NCBI GenBank assembly: GCA_016178945.1
Contig: JACOSH010000537.1
Location: 1-40,542 of the forward strand
DNA from: Acidobacteriota bacterium
GTDB taxonomy: Bacteria; Acidobacteriota; Terriglobia; Bryobacterales; Bryobacteraceae
Direction: 5' to 3'
Length of the DNA stretch: 40,542 bases
In this document: positions 8,301 through 16,008 of the stretch, in pieces
Numbering within the stretch: position 1 is the first letter of the stretch
Layout: each line of letters starts with the position of its first letter
Made by a program: the position numbers and the translations under genes
The notes under the pieces: model-generated
Seen by the model: the letters and a program-made list of their open reading frames with translations, nothing else
The model's database searches: none
Told to the model about the DNA's origin: nothing

Positions 8301-8760
8301 CCACAAAGGCGTCGTTGACTACGTCTTGGGCGGCTGGCGCCTGACCGGCATCACCACCCTGTCCACGGGCCGGCCCTACAACGTGGGCTTGAACACGGGC
8401 GTCAACAACGGCGCTCCAAGCTGGCCGAATCGCATCGGTCGCGGCACGCTCTCCAACGCGGACCCTTACAAGTGGTTTGACGACAGCGCGTTTGTGGCGC
8501 CTCCGGCCAACACCTACGGCAACGTCGCCCGCGGCGTTCTCTATGCGCCGGGACAAGTCAACTTCGATACGTCCTTCGTGAAGAACTTCAAGGTCACCGA
8601 GCGGGTCAACCTGCAATTCCGGCTGGATGCCTTCAACTTGTTCAACACGCCGGCCTTTGGCTTCCCGAACGCCAACATCGGCTCGCCCACCGTGGGCCGC
8701 ATCACCAGCACCATCGCCGATAATCGCGATCTGCAGTTTGCGCTGAAGGTCGAGTTCTAA
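5371..8760 (+). CDS. Oar-like TonB-dependent outer-membrane receptor
   Basis: A 1129-residue outer-membrane protein. A signal peptide (about residues 1-23, ending LSAQ) leads into a carboxypeptidase-regulatory-like (CarboxypepD_reg) domain, about residues 24-105, with VTTGTILGSARDNSGAVVAGA and a GVYSVSAEKEAF strand. A plug-like domain follows with LPLNGRNFAQLVYLTPGV, the acidobacterial hallmark, and VDGIDNNEYTFN. The remainder is beta-barrel, rich in Asn, Tyr and Phe, ending in LQFALKVEF, whose terminal Phe fits BAM recognition. Such proteins import or bind large substrates in acidobacteria; the ligand cannot be read from sequence. I chose ATG 5371 over the upstream GTG/TTG options because the signal peptide starts there. 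No SusD-like partner is adjacent. A second receptor of the same class follows in tandem. The long antisense ORFs are shadows. Confidence 0.9.
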   Translation: MRTHSLCVTAWIALAVGASLSAQVTTGTILGSARDNSGAVVAGARITITETSKGTVQQYSTDDTGAYSAPFLIPGVYSVSAEKEAFKKQVREGVILQVDQKARIDFTLEVGAVTETVSVTAAAPLVRSDSSELGEVIEERAVRELPLNGRNFAQLVYLTPGVTAGQIGENLSGASTFNPRAGSNFNALGHHGNSNGWLVDGIDNNEYTFNTVIVQPSIESVREFKVLTGVYSAEFGRGAGVVSVSTKSGSNELHGNAFNFLRNDKLDAKNYFAAPNVPKAPLRRNQYGAAVGGPVRIPKVYDGKNRTFFFGDYFGLREIRGLTFVNSVPTARVRVGDFSQYERTPGSLIRVYDPLTTRLNPNFNPAQPVSAANPQFLRDPFTGNIIPANRINPVGRNVASVYPQPNQAGNFNNFTINANRVVEDNGFTTRLDHRVSEKDSLFFRYSWELYKLDAPQGQANCCLPTPPEAAAKFELGPFVAGIQNTRLTTQGAALNNTYVFKPNLLYEVRVGFARTNPFTTASDYGRNAATSLGIQGVNVNLLTSGIPNVGVQDFTGLSGGPAFLPVNPKQTHYQIDNQLFWTVSRHSLKFGQHYIRRDTSPYTNISPRGTLNFNNNFTNDPATNAGGSGMATLLTGYVNSASRGALLEPYYQSNNEIAFFFQDDFKVSRRLTLNLGVRYEIYTPDVEIRDRLVNVDRVGLRLIYANEDGASRTANKSTQHGNFAPRIGFAYDLQGNGKTVIRGGFGISYFPEPVTANGQLGIQVPYIFSQNLTTETNPTDFTRVPQVQNPFPPIQVVKPKTTAEYNALNPSAQGHDYNNLTGYAEHWSLNVERQLHSSLLWEGAYAGSRGIHVMINLPLNEVQPGLGSQPSRRLIQPLNNITATSIFAPRNMSSYHSLQNKVVKRFSHGLQALFSYTYGKAVDFGGSAGSGGGSTGGPQTITCIRCGRGASGYDIKHRAVASYVYDLPFGAGRKFLNHKGVVDYVLGGWRLTGITTLSTGRPYNVGLNTGVNNGAPSWPNRIGRGTLSNADPYKWFDDSAFVAPPANTYGNVARGVLYAPGQVNFDTSFVKNFKVTERVNLQFRLDAFNLFNTPAFGFPNANIGSPTVGRITSTIADNRDLQFALKVEF

Positions 8761-8815
8761 CGGTAGAAGGCGAGTAAGTCAGGAGCCGGAAGTCTGAATG
8801 GCGCGGCCCAGCAGC

Positions 8816-8845
8816 TTGACAACCACCAGCCTTCATCCCTACAGT
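8816..8845 (+). promoter_or_regulatory. Putative sigma70-type promoter of the second receptor
   Basis: A perfect TTGACA at 8816-8821 is followed after 18 bp by TACAGT (4 of 6 matches to the -10 consensus). Transcription would begin about 40 nt before ATG 8894. This suggests the second receptor can be transcribed independently of the first. Prediction from sequence only. Confidence 0.4.
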
Positions 8846-8893
8846 AAGCGTTATACATCGCCGGGGCGCCGATTGGCATGTGAGGGGGTTAGT

Positions 8894-11800
8894 ATGCTTC
8901 GAAAGATTTCTCGTGCGCTGGTATTGATGGGCCTGTTTGGTCTCCATGGATTTGGACAGCAGACCGGTCAAATGGTTGGGTCGGTCACCGACAGCAGCGG
9001 CGCGGTTGTGCCGGGCGCCACGATCAAGGCTACCGAAGTCGGCACCGGATTCGTCCGCACCACGATCGCGGGCAGCGACGGCGAGTACGTCTTGACGGCG
9101 CTGCGTCCGGCGCACTATGAGGTGACCGTCGAACATGCCGGTTTCCGGACATTCCGCCGTACCGGTATCGAGTTACTGGATAACCAGAGCCTGACGATCC
9201 ATGTCGCGCTGGATGTCGGCGCGGTGACCGAGACCGTCAACGTGGCGGCGGCGGCGGTGCAGGTGAATACGAGCACATCCGCGCTGAGCGAGGTCGTGGA
9301 TAACGCGCGCATCCTGGACCTGGTGCTGAACGGTCGCGACGTCGCCAAGTTGGCGGCCGTGATACCCGGCGTGGCCGTAATCTCGGTGAGCACGGAGACC
9401 GGTAAATCGATTCCGGGCGGGTTGCAGCTCTCGTCCAACGGCACGCGAAACGGCCAAGTCGCTTATAAGCTCGACGGGACCACCAATACCGATCCGTATT
9501 TCCAGGAGAACCAGACCTTCCCGTTCCCCGACGCCGTGCAGGAGTTCTCGATCACCACCAGCAACTATTCGGCGGCCCAGGGAAACAACTCGGGAGCGAT
9601 TGTGAACGTGGTCACCCGCTCGGGGAACAACAGCCTGCACGGCGGCGCATTTGAGTTCGTGCGCAACCGCGTGTTCAACGCGCGGCCTTACTTCTCGCCG
9701 GCCAAGGACTTTCTGAAACGCAACCAGTTCGGAGCCTACGGCGGCGGGCCGGTGCGCCTGCCCGGGTACGACGGGCGGAACAAGACGTTCTTCTTCATGG
9801 GCTGGCAACGAACAGAGATCCGCAACATTGGGAACCCGCTGTCGACGTTTGCCCCGACCAACGACGAGCGGAACGGCAACTTCAGCACCTGCGGGGCGCC
9901 TTGCAACCGCGTGCTTCGGGATCCGCTCGGCGGCAACTTCCCGAACAATCAGATTCCGGTGAGCCGGTTCGACCCGGCCGCCGTGAAGGTGAACTCGTAT
10001 ATCCCGGCCGTGGGAGGCGACGGCTTCATGGTGGTTCAGCGGCCCATCAACTGGCAGCAGGACCAGGGAGTGGCCAAAGTCGACCACCAGGTGACCCTCA
10101 AGGACCGGCTCAGCGCGCGGTACTTCATCGACCACTTTGTGAACGCCGGGAGTTTTGATCCGAAGAACCTGCTCTCGTACCGAAACCCGGTTCTGGCCTC
10201 GCGGGTGCGCAGCCAGAGCGCGGTCCTGACCTACACGCGTACGATGAGCGCGACGCTGCTCAACGACTTCCACCTCGGGTTTAACCGCATTCACGCCGCG
10301 CGAGGTCCCTTCTTCTCCGGCGTGCCGAGCATGCAGGACCTGGGCGTGCGGCTCCCCGTTTATCCGAGCCTGCCGTCGATTTCCCAGATCGAGCCGTCCG
10401 GGTTCTTCAGCATCGGCGACAACCTGGAAGCGAAGTTTCCGCGGACCGGGTTCGAGTGGGCCAACCGGACAAGCTGGGTGCGCGGGCGTCACAGCCTGCA
10501 ATTCGGCGGAGAGGTCAACTTTCAACGGGCGGACATCGCCAATCAGTTCCGCCGCGCCGGACACTTTGTGTTCAGCGGCGATGTCACCGGCCTGTCGATG
10601 GCGGACTACTTCCTGGGCTCCATCCGCACGTTCGACCAGGGGACCGGCGAGTACAAGGCCAACCGGAATGCCTACCCCGCCCTCTATTTCCAGGATGACT
10701 GGAAGGTGCGCCCGCGCCTGACTCTGAACCTCGGGATCCGGTACGAGCCGACCCCGCCGTGGCGCGAGGAGCGGGGCCGCATCCAGATCTTCCGGATTGA
10801 GGACTTCGCCGCCAAGGTGAAATCGTCGAAGTTCGCAAACGCCCCGTTCGGAGAGACGTTCCGCGGGGACCCGGGCGCGCCGCCGGATGGGACGCTGGGG
10901 GATTACAACAACTTCGGAGGCCGCGCCGGCTTCGCCTGGGACGTGTTCGGCGACGGCAAGACCAGCCTGCGCGGCGGCGCCGGAATGTTCTACGACCAGC
11001 ACCTGCAAGGGGACTTCAACAACAACGCGGTCAACGCTCCGCCGTGGAGCATCCGGCTGAGCGTAACCCAGCCGCAGGGGCCCTTCTCCGACCCCTACCG
11101 GGGGCGAACGGATTTCAGCTTGGTCCGAGTTGAGTCCATAGGGGACCCGAACGCGCCGTTCCCGCAGCCGGTTCTGATCTCGACCTATGATCCTCGCCAG
11201 GAAACACCGCTCACGTACAACTGGAATCTGACGCTGGAGCGGGAGGTCCGGCCCGAGTGGCTGGCGCGGGCGGCTTACGTGGGATCTTCGTCCTTGTACA
11301 ACCGGACCACCAAGCAGCTCAACCCGGCACAATACATCCCGGGATCCCCGCTAGGCACCGACGCCCGGCGGCTGTTCGCACCGGTGATCGGCAACGTCGA
11401 TTACTACACGCAAGACCGGCGGGCGCATTACCACTCTCTCCAGCTCTCGCTGACCAAGCGATTCTCGCACGGCTTTACCGTGCTGGCCGGCCACACCTAT
11501 TCCAAGAGCATGGATACGTTCGGTGACTTTGTGAAGCCGTGGTACTTCCCCAACGGCGACGCGATGCAGCAGGGTCCCTCCGATTTCGACCACAAGCAGC
11601 GCTTCGTCCTTTCGTGGGTTTGGGATGCGCCGAAAGCGCGGACCGGCAACGGATTCCTCAAGCACGTGTTGAACGGCTGGCAGTGGTCGGGCAACGGTCA
11701 ATACCAGACCGGCGCGCCGTTTAATATCAAGAGCGGTCGAGACAACTCGCTCACGGGCCTCGGCAACGACCGGCCGAAGCTGACCGGGGTGAGCACGGAT

Positions 11801-12124
11801 CCGGTCGCGGGGGCGGACAAGCGAGTCTGGTTCAACCCGGCGGCATTCGCCATCAACGACGCCGGCACTTTCGGGACTCTGGGGAGAAACGCGTTGTACG
11901 GTCCACGCCTCCACGGGTGGGACCTCGGCTTCTTCAAGAACAATCAGTTCGGCGAGCGAGTGAGGACGCAGTTCCGGGCAGAGATGTTTAACATCTTCAA
12001 CCAGGTGAACTTCAACAACCCCAACACCACGGTGACCGGCGGCGGATTCGGCACCATCACCAGCAGCAACCCCGCCGGGGGCGATTCGCGCATCATCCAG
12101 TTTGGCTTGAAAGTGACATTCTGA
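8894..12124 (+). CDS. Oar-like TonB-dependent outer-membrane receptor, second copy
   Basis: A 1076-residue receptor of the same architecture as its upstream neighbour but clearly diverged. The signal peptide MLRKISRALVLMGLFGLHGFGQ starts at ATG 8894, preceded by GAGGGGG; the track's 8798 start adds an unlikely leader. The regulatory-like domain follows (VGSVTDSSGAVVPGATIKAT, about residues 25-110), then a plug with LDLVLNGRDVAKLAAVIPGV and LDGTTNTDPYFQENQTFPFPD, then a large barrel ending IIQFGLKVTF. The LVLNGRD in place of the usual LPLNGR and the DAVQEFSITTSNYSA segment place it in a different receptor subgroup from the first. Tandem receptors of this type typically reflect paralogue expansion. 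No substrate-processing enzyme is adjacent. Confidence 0.9.
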   Translation: MLRKISRALVLMGLFGLHGFGQQTGQMVGSVTDSSGAVVPGATIKATEVGTGFVRTTIAGSDGEYVLTALRPAHYEVTVEHAGFRTFRRTGIELLDNQSLTIHVALDVGAVTETVNVAAAAVQVNTSTSALSEVVDNARILDLVLNGRDVAKLAAVIPGVAVISVSTETGKSIPGGLQLSSNGTRNGQVAYKLDGTTNTDPYFQENQTFPFPDAVQEFSITTSNYSAAQGNNSGAIVNVVTRSGNNSLHGGAFEFVRNRVFNARPYFSPAKDFLKRNQFGAYGGGPVRLPGYDGRNKTFFFMGWQRTEIRNIGNPLSTFAPTNDERNGNFSTCGAPCNRVLRDPLGGNFPNNQIPVSRFDPAAVKVNSYIPAVGGDGFMVVQRPINWQQDQGVAKVDHQVTLKDRLSARYFIDHFVNAGSFDPKNLLSYRNPVLASRVRSQSAVLTYTRTMSATLLNDFHLGFNRIHAARGPFFSGVPSMQDLGVRLPVYPSLPSISQIEPSGFFSIGDNLEAKFPRTGFEWANRTSWVRGRHSLQFGGEVNFQRADIANQFRRAGHFVFSGDVTGLSMADYFLGSIRTFDQGTGEYKANRNAYPALYFQDDWKVRPRLTLNLGIRYEPTPPWREERGRIQIFRIEDFAAKVKSSKFANAPFGETFRGDPGAPPDGTLGDYNNFGGRAGFAWDVFGDGKTSLRGGAGMFYDQHLQGDFNNNAVNAPPWSIRLSVTQPQGPFSDPYRGRTDFSLVRVESIGDPNAPFPQPVLISTYDPRQETPLTYNWNLTLEREVRPEWLARAAYVGSSSLYNRTTKQLNPAQYIPGSPLGTDARRLFAPVIGNVDYYTQDRRAHYHSLQLSLTKRFSHGFTVLAGHTYSKSMDTFGDFVKPWYFPNGDAMQQGPSDFDHKQRFVLSWVWDAPKARTGNGFLKHVLNGWQWSGNGQYQTGAPFNIKSGRDNSLTGLGNDRPKLTGVSTDPVAGADKRVWFNPAAFAINDAGTFGTLGRNALYGPRLHGWDLGFFKNNQFGERVRTQFRAEMFNIFNQVNFNNPNTTVTGGGFGTITSSNPAGGDSRIIQFGLKVTF

Positions 12125-12129
12125 AAAAG

Positions 12130-12196
12130 CCGGTTCCGAGCCGCGACCGTAACGGTCGCGGCTCTGCACGGAGCCGCGCACGTTAGTAAGCGGTGT
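12130..12196. repeat. Dispersed repeat overlapping the 3' end of purN
   Basis: After the palindrome comes CACGGAGCCGCGCACGTTAG and then TAAGCGGTGTCTG, closely matching the unit at 1965-1990. The repeat runs into purN: on the minus strand its last bases encode the final PDTAY residues and stop of PurN. The repeat therefore appears to have replaced or extended the original gene end. Confidence 0.55.
12138..12164. terminator. 13-bp perfect palindrome, terminator-like or REP-like
   Basis: The arms GAGCCGCGACCGT and ACGGTCGCGGCTC are perfect reverse complements separated by one A. It lies between the convergent receptor and purN genes. It lacks a clear T-run, so it may be a bidirectional structural terminator or simply the core of the dispersed repeat family also seen at 1859-1992. 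Confidence 0.5.
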
Positions 12197-12797
12197 CTGG
12201 GGACCGCACGACCCTTCGCCCTTCCACGCGGTACTTGCCCTCCAGGACAATGCGGATGGCCTGACTGTAGATCCGGTGCTCCTGCTCCAGGATCCGGGCC
12301 GAGAGAGAGTCCACGGTGTCGCCGTCCAGAACCGGAACGGCGGCCTGCAACACGATGGGCCCCGCGTCCAGGTTCTCGTCGACGAAGTGCACGGTGCAGC
12401 CGGCGATCTTGACGCCATGATCGAGGGCCTGATGCTGGGCGTCAAGGCCGGGAAAGGCCGGCAGCAGCGAGGGATGGATATTGAGGATGCGCATCGGGAA
12501 CTGGCGCACGAACCAGCCGCTCAACAAGCGCATGAAGCCGGCCAGGCAGACCAGATCGACCTGGTTGTCCCGCAACACGTCCGCCAGTTGGCGGTCGTAC
12601 ACCTCGCGCTCCAGGTTCTTGGAGGGCAGGCAGACGGCGTTGAGCCCGCGCCGGTGGGCGATTTCCAACCCCGGCGCCTGTGTCCGGCTGGAGATGACGA
12701 CCGCGATCCGGGCATCCAGGGCGCCGGCGCCGATCTGATCGGCGATGGCCTGGAAATTGGAGCCGCGGCCGGAGAGCAGAATGCCCAGCCGCTTCAT
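12183..12797 (-). CDS. purN: Phosphoribosylglycinamide formyltransferase (PurN)
   Basis: A 204-residue GAR transformylase, which transfers the formyl group of 10-formyltetrahydrofolate to GAR in purine synthesis. N-terminal LSGRGSNFQAI is the phosphate-binding loop. NIHPSLLPAFPG carries the conserved Asn and His of the active site. GCTVHFVDENLDAGPIVLQ carries the catalytic Asp region. It overlaps purM by 4 bp (ATGA), so the two are translationally coupled. Length is normal for the family. The last few residues are encoded within a dispersed intergenic repeat, so the tail is probably not ancestral. It is the last gene of the cupin-dtd-GHMP kinase-purM-purN operon. Confidence 0.95.
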   Translation of the reverse strand: MKRLGILLSGRGSNFQAIADQIGAGALDARIAVVISSRTQAPGLEIAHRRGLNAVCLPSKNLEREVYDRQLADVLRDNQVDLVCLAGFMRLLSGWFVRQFPMRILNIHPSLLPAFPGLDAQHQALDHGVKIAGCTVHFVDENLDAGPIVLQAAVPVLDGDTVDSLSARILEQEHRIYSQAIRIVLEGKYRVEGRRVVRSPDTAY

Positions 12798-13822
12798 CGG
12801 TAATCCACTCGGGGAGCGCCGCGCTTGCGGGCCGCCACTTCACCGATGCGAAAGCAGGGCTCCTTCATGCGCCGGAGCAGACGGACGGCCGCGGCCGCGT
12901 CCTTGGCCCCCACCGCCAGGATCATGCCCACGCCCAGGTTGAAAGTGCGGCGGAAGTCGTCTTCCGGGATATCGCCGAGCCGCCGCAGCACCTCGAAGAC
13001 GGGAGGAACGGTCCACGAGCGGGTCTCGATTCGCACCGCCAGCTTGTCCGGCAGCATGCGCGGCGTGTTATCGGTGATGCCGCCGCCGGTGATGTGCGCG
13101 GCGCCCTTCAGGAGGCCCGCCGCGAGCAGCTTGCGGATCGGCCGGAGATAGCTGCGGTGGACTTTCAGCAGCTCGTCGCCCACCGTGCATCCCAGATCGG
13201 GAAGAAAGGTCTTGGGGCAGTAGCCGGCGACCTCGAAGAGCAGCTTTCGGGCCAGCGAGTAGCCGTTGGTGTGGAGACCGGTGGAGGGCAGGCCGAGCAG
13301 CACGTCCCCGGCGCGGATGAGGCCTCCGGTGAGCAGGCCGGAGCGCTCGGTGGCGCCGACGATGAACCCGGCCAGGTCATATTCGCCGGGCGCGTACAGG
13401 CCCGGCATCTCCGCCGTCTCGCCGCCGATCAAGGCGCACCCGTTGCTCCGGCATCCTCGGGCGATGCCGGAGATCACGCCGGCCGCCACGCGCGCGTCGA
13501 GCTTGCCCGTGGCGAAGTAGTCGAGGAAGAACAGCGGAGCGGCGCCCTGCACCGCGATGTCGTTCACGCAGTGGTTGACCAGATCCTCGCCGACTGTCTG
13601 GTGGCGCCCGGTCAGGAAGGCCACCTTGAGCTTGGTGCCGACGCCGTCGGCCGAGCTGATCAGAACCGGCCGCTTCCAGCCGGACAGCGCGTAGGAAGCC
13701 CCAAACGCTCCTATCCCGGTGAGCACGCCGCGCGTGAAGGTGCCGCGGGCCAGTTTCTTGACGGAGGCGACGGCGCGGTCAGCTTCGTCGATGCTGACGC
13801 CGGCGTCTTGATAGCGAATCAC
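12794..13822 (-). CDS. purM: Phosphoribosylformylglycinamidine cyclo-ligase (PurM, AIR synthetase)
   Basis: A 342-residue AIR synthetase, which closes the imidazole ring using ATP. Family motifs are clear: YQDAGVSIDEAD at the N-terminus, GVGTKLKVAF with the following GEDLVNHCVNDIAVQGAAPLFFLDYFATG, ALIGGETAEMPG and the C-terminal HITGGGITDNTPRMLP. Length matches the usual ~345. It overlaps purN by 4 bp and begins 4 bp after the GHMP kinase stop, so it sits in a compact operon. Cytosolic and presumably dimeric, as is typical of the family. No anomalies seen. Confidence 0.96.
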   Translation of the reverse strand: MIRYQDAGVSIDEADRAVASVKKLARGTFTRGVLTGIGAFGASYALSGWKRPVLISSADGVGTKLKVAFLTGRHQTVGEDLVNHCVNDIAVQGAAPLFFLDYFATGKLDARVAAGVISGIARGCRSNGCALIGGETAEMPGLYAPGEYDLAGFIVGATERSGLLTGGLIRAGDVLLGLPSTGLHTNGYSLARKLLFEVAGYCPKTFLPDLGCTVGDELLKVHRSYLRPIRKLLAAGLLKGAAHITGGGITDNTPRMLPDKLAVRIETRSWTVPPVFEVLRRLGDIPEDDFRRTFNLGVGMILAVGAKDAAAAVRLLRRMKEPCFRIGEVAARKRGAPRVDYR

Positions 13823-13826
13823 CTTC

Positions 13827-14822
13827 CTATGGTATTACCTTGGGCTTGATCACAGCCACCCCGATGGGCTTGAGCGCCCGCACCAGCTCCTGGTAGACGC
13901 CCTCGTCCGGGTAGGTCCCCACAATCGCTCCGCCGGAGCCGGCGAACTTCGAGGTCGCCCCGCAGCGGCGCGCGGTGTGAATCATCTCCAGATTCCCCTG
14001 GTCGATCTTGTAGATCCTCGATCGCAAGTCGAAATTGGCGTTGATCAGCGCGTCTAGCCGGGCGTAATCGCGCGCCTGGAGGGCCGACGCGCCCTGCTCG
14101 GCGTATCCGGCCCAAGTCTTCATGGCCTCGACCACTTCCTGATCTCCGGCCCGCCAGCGCTCCCGAATATTGTTGTGAAAGACCTCGGTGCCCTCGCTGA
14201 GCGAAGTGCGATAGGCCACATACACGTTGGGCAGCAGCGCCGGGTCGAGGCGCCGGTAATCGCCATAACCCTGGCGGTCCATGATCTCCTTGGCGAAGTC
14301 CATGTAGACGAGCCCTTCATAGGCCTGGATCACGCGATCCTGCAGACCGGCCGGAACGCCCAGCTCGCGGGTCTCGGTCTCCAGCACCAGGTTGGCCCTG
14401 ACGGGCAGCGGAATATCGACGTTATAGTAGGCGCACAGCGCGCGCAGTGCGGCCGTGACGATGGCGCTCGATCCGCCCATTCCCAGCCGCTGCGGGATGT
14501 TGGAGTCGTACTCGATGGTGAAGTTGCGTTCGTCCAGCTCGATCCCGCGCGCGCGGCAGTCGTCCATGAAGCGCACGATCAGGGCCTGGATGATGCGGAT
14601 GCCTCCGTAGTAGCCGCGCCAGCGGGTGGTCTTGTAGAGGTCGTCGAGATTCTCCCAGACCGGGGTGTCGCCCTTGGAGAGCTTGATCTCCAGGCGCGCG
14701 CTGGGATAGAGGAGCACGCGGGCGCGAAAATTGCGGACGGAAAAGGAGATGGTTTTGCCGAAATAGCCGTCGCTGGGATTGCCGAGGAACCCGGCGCGGG
14801 CATAGGCATAGGTTTCGATCAT
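13827..14822 (-). CDS. Glucuronokinase-like GHMP kinase
   Basis: A 331-residue GHMP-superfamily small-molecule kinase. The N-terminal [20 protein letters not shown] and the P-loop-like motif [19 protein letters not shown] are the superfamily's motifs 1 and 2; [16 protein letters not shown] near the C-terminus is motif 3. The N-terminal pattern (YAR.GLLGNPSD.Y.GKTIS), the YYGGIRII segment and overall order strongly resemble plant glucuronokinase, which makes glucuronate-1-phosphate from glucuronate and ATP. Other sugar or mevalonate-type substrates cannot be excluded. It overlaps dtd by 4 bp (ATGA) and is 4 bp from purM, so it is co-transcribed with housekeeping genes rather than with a uronate pathway; no uridylyltransferase is nearby. 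Confidence 0.8.
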   Translation of the reverse strand: MIETYAYARAGFLGNPSDGYFGKTISFSVRNFRARVLLYPSARLEIKLSKGDTPVWENLDDLYKTTRWRGYYGGIRIIQALIVRFMDDCRARGIELDERNFTIEYDSNIPQRLGMGGSSAIVTAALRALCAYYNVDIPLPVRANLVLETETRELGVPAGLQDRVIQAYEGLVYMDFAKEIMDRQGYGDYRRLDPALLPNVYVAYRTSLSEGTEVFHNNIRERWRAGDQEVVEAMKTWAGYAEQGASALQARDYARLDALINANFDLRSRIYKIDQGNLEMIHTARRCGATSKFAGSGGAIVGTYPDEGVYQELVRALKPIGVAVIKPKVIP

Positions 14823-15262
14823 GGGACTGAATCACATACTAGCGTCACCGGCCCGTCGTTCACAAGATGAACCGCCATGCGGGCCTGGAAGACGCCGGTC
14901 CGCACATCGGCCAGGCGGGCGCGGGCCGCGGCCACGAACTCCTCGTACAGGGCGCGCGCCGGGCCGGCGTCCGCCGCGGCGTCGAAGCTGGGGCGGCGGC
15001 CTTTCCGGCAGTCGCCGTAGAGGGTGAACTGGGAGACGATCAGCAGCCCGCCTCCAGTGTCGGCCAGGCTGCGATTCATCTTTCCCTCCTCGTCCGGAAA
15101 GATGCGCAGGCCGGCAACTTTCTCCACCAGGTAGTCCACATCCTTCCGGGAATCGCTCTTGGCCACGCCGAGCAGGACGACCAGCCCCTGGCCGATCGCG
15201 CCGGTGACTTCGCCGTCCACTTCGACGCGGGCCTCGCGGACCCGCTGAATCACAACTCGCAT
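14819..15262 (-). CDS. dtd: D-aminoacyl-tRNA deacylase (Dtd)
   Basis: A 147-residue DTD-family enzyme that hydrolyses D-aminoacyl-tRNA (and Gly-tRNA-Ala) in the cytosol. It begins [19 protein letters not shown], the family start, so ATG 15262 is used and not the much longer track ORF. The conserved [17 protein letters not shown] (family SQFTLyaDt.kG.RPSF) and the C-terminal [13 protein letters not shown] (family M.V.L.NDGPVT) form the two active-site motifs, including the Gly-cisPro-type cross-subunit region around NDGPVT. It lies 17 bp after the cupin gene and overlaps the GHMP kinase by 4 bp. Confidence 0.95.
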   Translation of the reverse strand: MRVVIQRVREARVEVDGEVTGAIGQGLVVLLGVAKSDSRKDVDYLVEKVAGLRIFPDEEGKMNRSLADTGGGLLIVSQFTLYGDCRKGRRPSFDAAADAGPARALYEEFVAAARARLADVRTGVFQARMAVHLVNDGPVTLVCDSVP

Positions 15263-15279
15263 GGCGGATTCCTGCCGGT

Positions 15280-15672
15280 CTAGACCTTCCATTTGTAGAA
15301 GTAGAATAGCAGCGGCGTCTTGCCCGTATTGACGATGCCGTGCAGGCGGCCAGCGGCGCAGTACATCATGGAGCCGGGACCGGCCTTGAAGATCTTGCCG
15401 TCGAGCGAGATCTCTCCGGCGCCTTCCGTGATGACCATAAATTCCTCCTCCGGGTGCCGATGCGGCGCATGGGGCGTCATGCCGGGCTTCAGCAGGAGGC
15501 TGCCGGCGGTCATGGATCGAACCTGTTCGGTCGCGCCGTCGAAGTAGATTCGCAGGTCGCCGAAGGGCTCGCGGGTGAGCTTGGCATCGCCGGCGGAGAG
15601 CGTGTGGTTGGGGAGTTTGGCGGCCAGCGCGGGGAGGCCGGCCAGAATCAGCAATTCGCGTCGGGTGGGCAT
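15280..15672 (-). CDS. Exported cupin-domain protein
   Basis: A 130-residue single-domain cupin with an N-terminal Tat-like leader ([19 protein letters not shown]). Cupin motif 1 is seen in [22 protein letters not shown], giving the HxH...E metal set, and motif 2 in the [20 protein letters not shown] stretch with its His. The fold and probable metal site are clear; the substrate or role is not. Small exported cupins in this group are often of unknown function. First gene of the minus-strand operon leading to dtd, GHMP kinase, purM and purN, with a 51-bp divergent gap to the repeat-helix gene. Confidence 0.82.
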   Translation of the reverse strand: MPTRRELLILAGLPALAAKLPNHTLSAGDAKLTREPFGDLRIYFDGATEQVRSMTAGSLLLKPGMTPHAPHRHPEEEFMVITEGAGEISLDGKIFKAGPGSMMYCAAGRLHGIVNTGKTPLLFYFYKWKV

Positions 15673-15723
15673 AGATTCTCATGATACGCGAGCGGGCGAT
15701 AAGATAAGGGCGGAGGCTGCCGC

Positions 15724-16008
15724 ATGAAGAGATTGGCGATCGCGCTGGTGGTGCTGGGAATCGCGCTGGCGCAACGGGCGGATAAGAAAGACGACAAGCC
15801 GGTGGCCAAACCGGCGGCGGCGGAAACCGCCACGTTGCAGATGCAACAGCTCTTGACCAACCAGGTGGAGCAGCAGGTGCGCGAACAGATCCTGCGCCTC
15901 AAGCAGGAGCTCAAGATGGAGCTGCGCAACGAGATCAAGCAGGAATTGCGCTACGAGCTGAAGAATGAGCTGCGCATGGAGCTGAAGATGGAGCTGCGGC
16001 AGCCATGA
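15724..16008 (+). CDS. Small exported protein with eight E-L-K/R-x helical repeats
   Basis: A 94-residue protein I cannot assign to a family. It has a signal peptide ([16 protein letters not shown]), a Lys/Ala/Pro-rich linker (residues 17-35), then a Gln-rich helix ([20 protein letters not shown]) that runs into eight exact tandem tetrapeptides of the form E-(L/I)-(K/R)-x, residues ~62-93, encoded by eight 12-bp units at 15907-16002. A four-residue period differs from the seven-residue coiled-coil rule, so it would form a long, highly charged helix with a slowly winding Leu stripe. Its stop overlaps the start of the macrodomain gene by 4 bp, implying translational coupling. Role unknown. Confidence 0.72.
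   Translation: MKRLAIALVVLGIALAQRADKKDDKPVAKPAAAETATLQMQQLLTNQVEQQVREQILRLKQELKMELRNEIKQELRYELKNELRMELKMELRQP
15907..16002 (+). repeat. Eight tandem 12-bp coding repeats
   Basis: Eight in-frame 12-bp units of pattern GAG CTG AAG/CGC NNN encode E-L/I-K/R-x each. Synonymous codons vary (CTC, CTG, TTG; AAG, CGC, CGG), so the array is not a very recent replication slip but is maintained at protein level. Confidence 0.8.

Noticed and set aside
5743-8616. Long minus-strand ORFs (308 and 538 residues) and plus ORF 6753-8318
   Set aside because: Shadows of the first TonB receptor; composition is repetitive Gln/Arg/Val without recognisable domains.
9173-11332. 719-residue minus-strand ORF antisense to the second TonB receptor
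   Set aside because: It is a codon-bias shadow in high-GC DNA: low-complexity Arg/Val/Pro composition, no domain, fully antisense to a well-supported receptor.
14819-15682. 287-residue ORF ending in Dtd
   Set aside because: The upstream half is an out-of-frame reading of the cupin gene; Dtd starts at ATG 15262.
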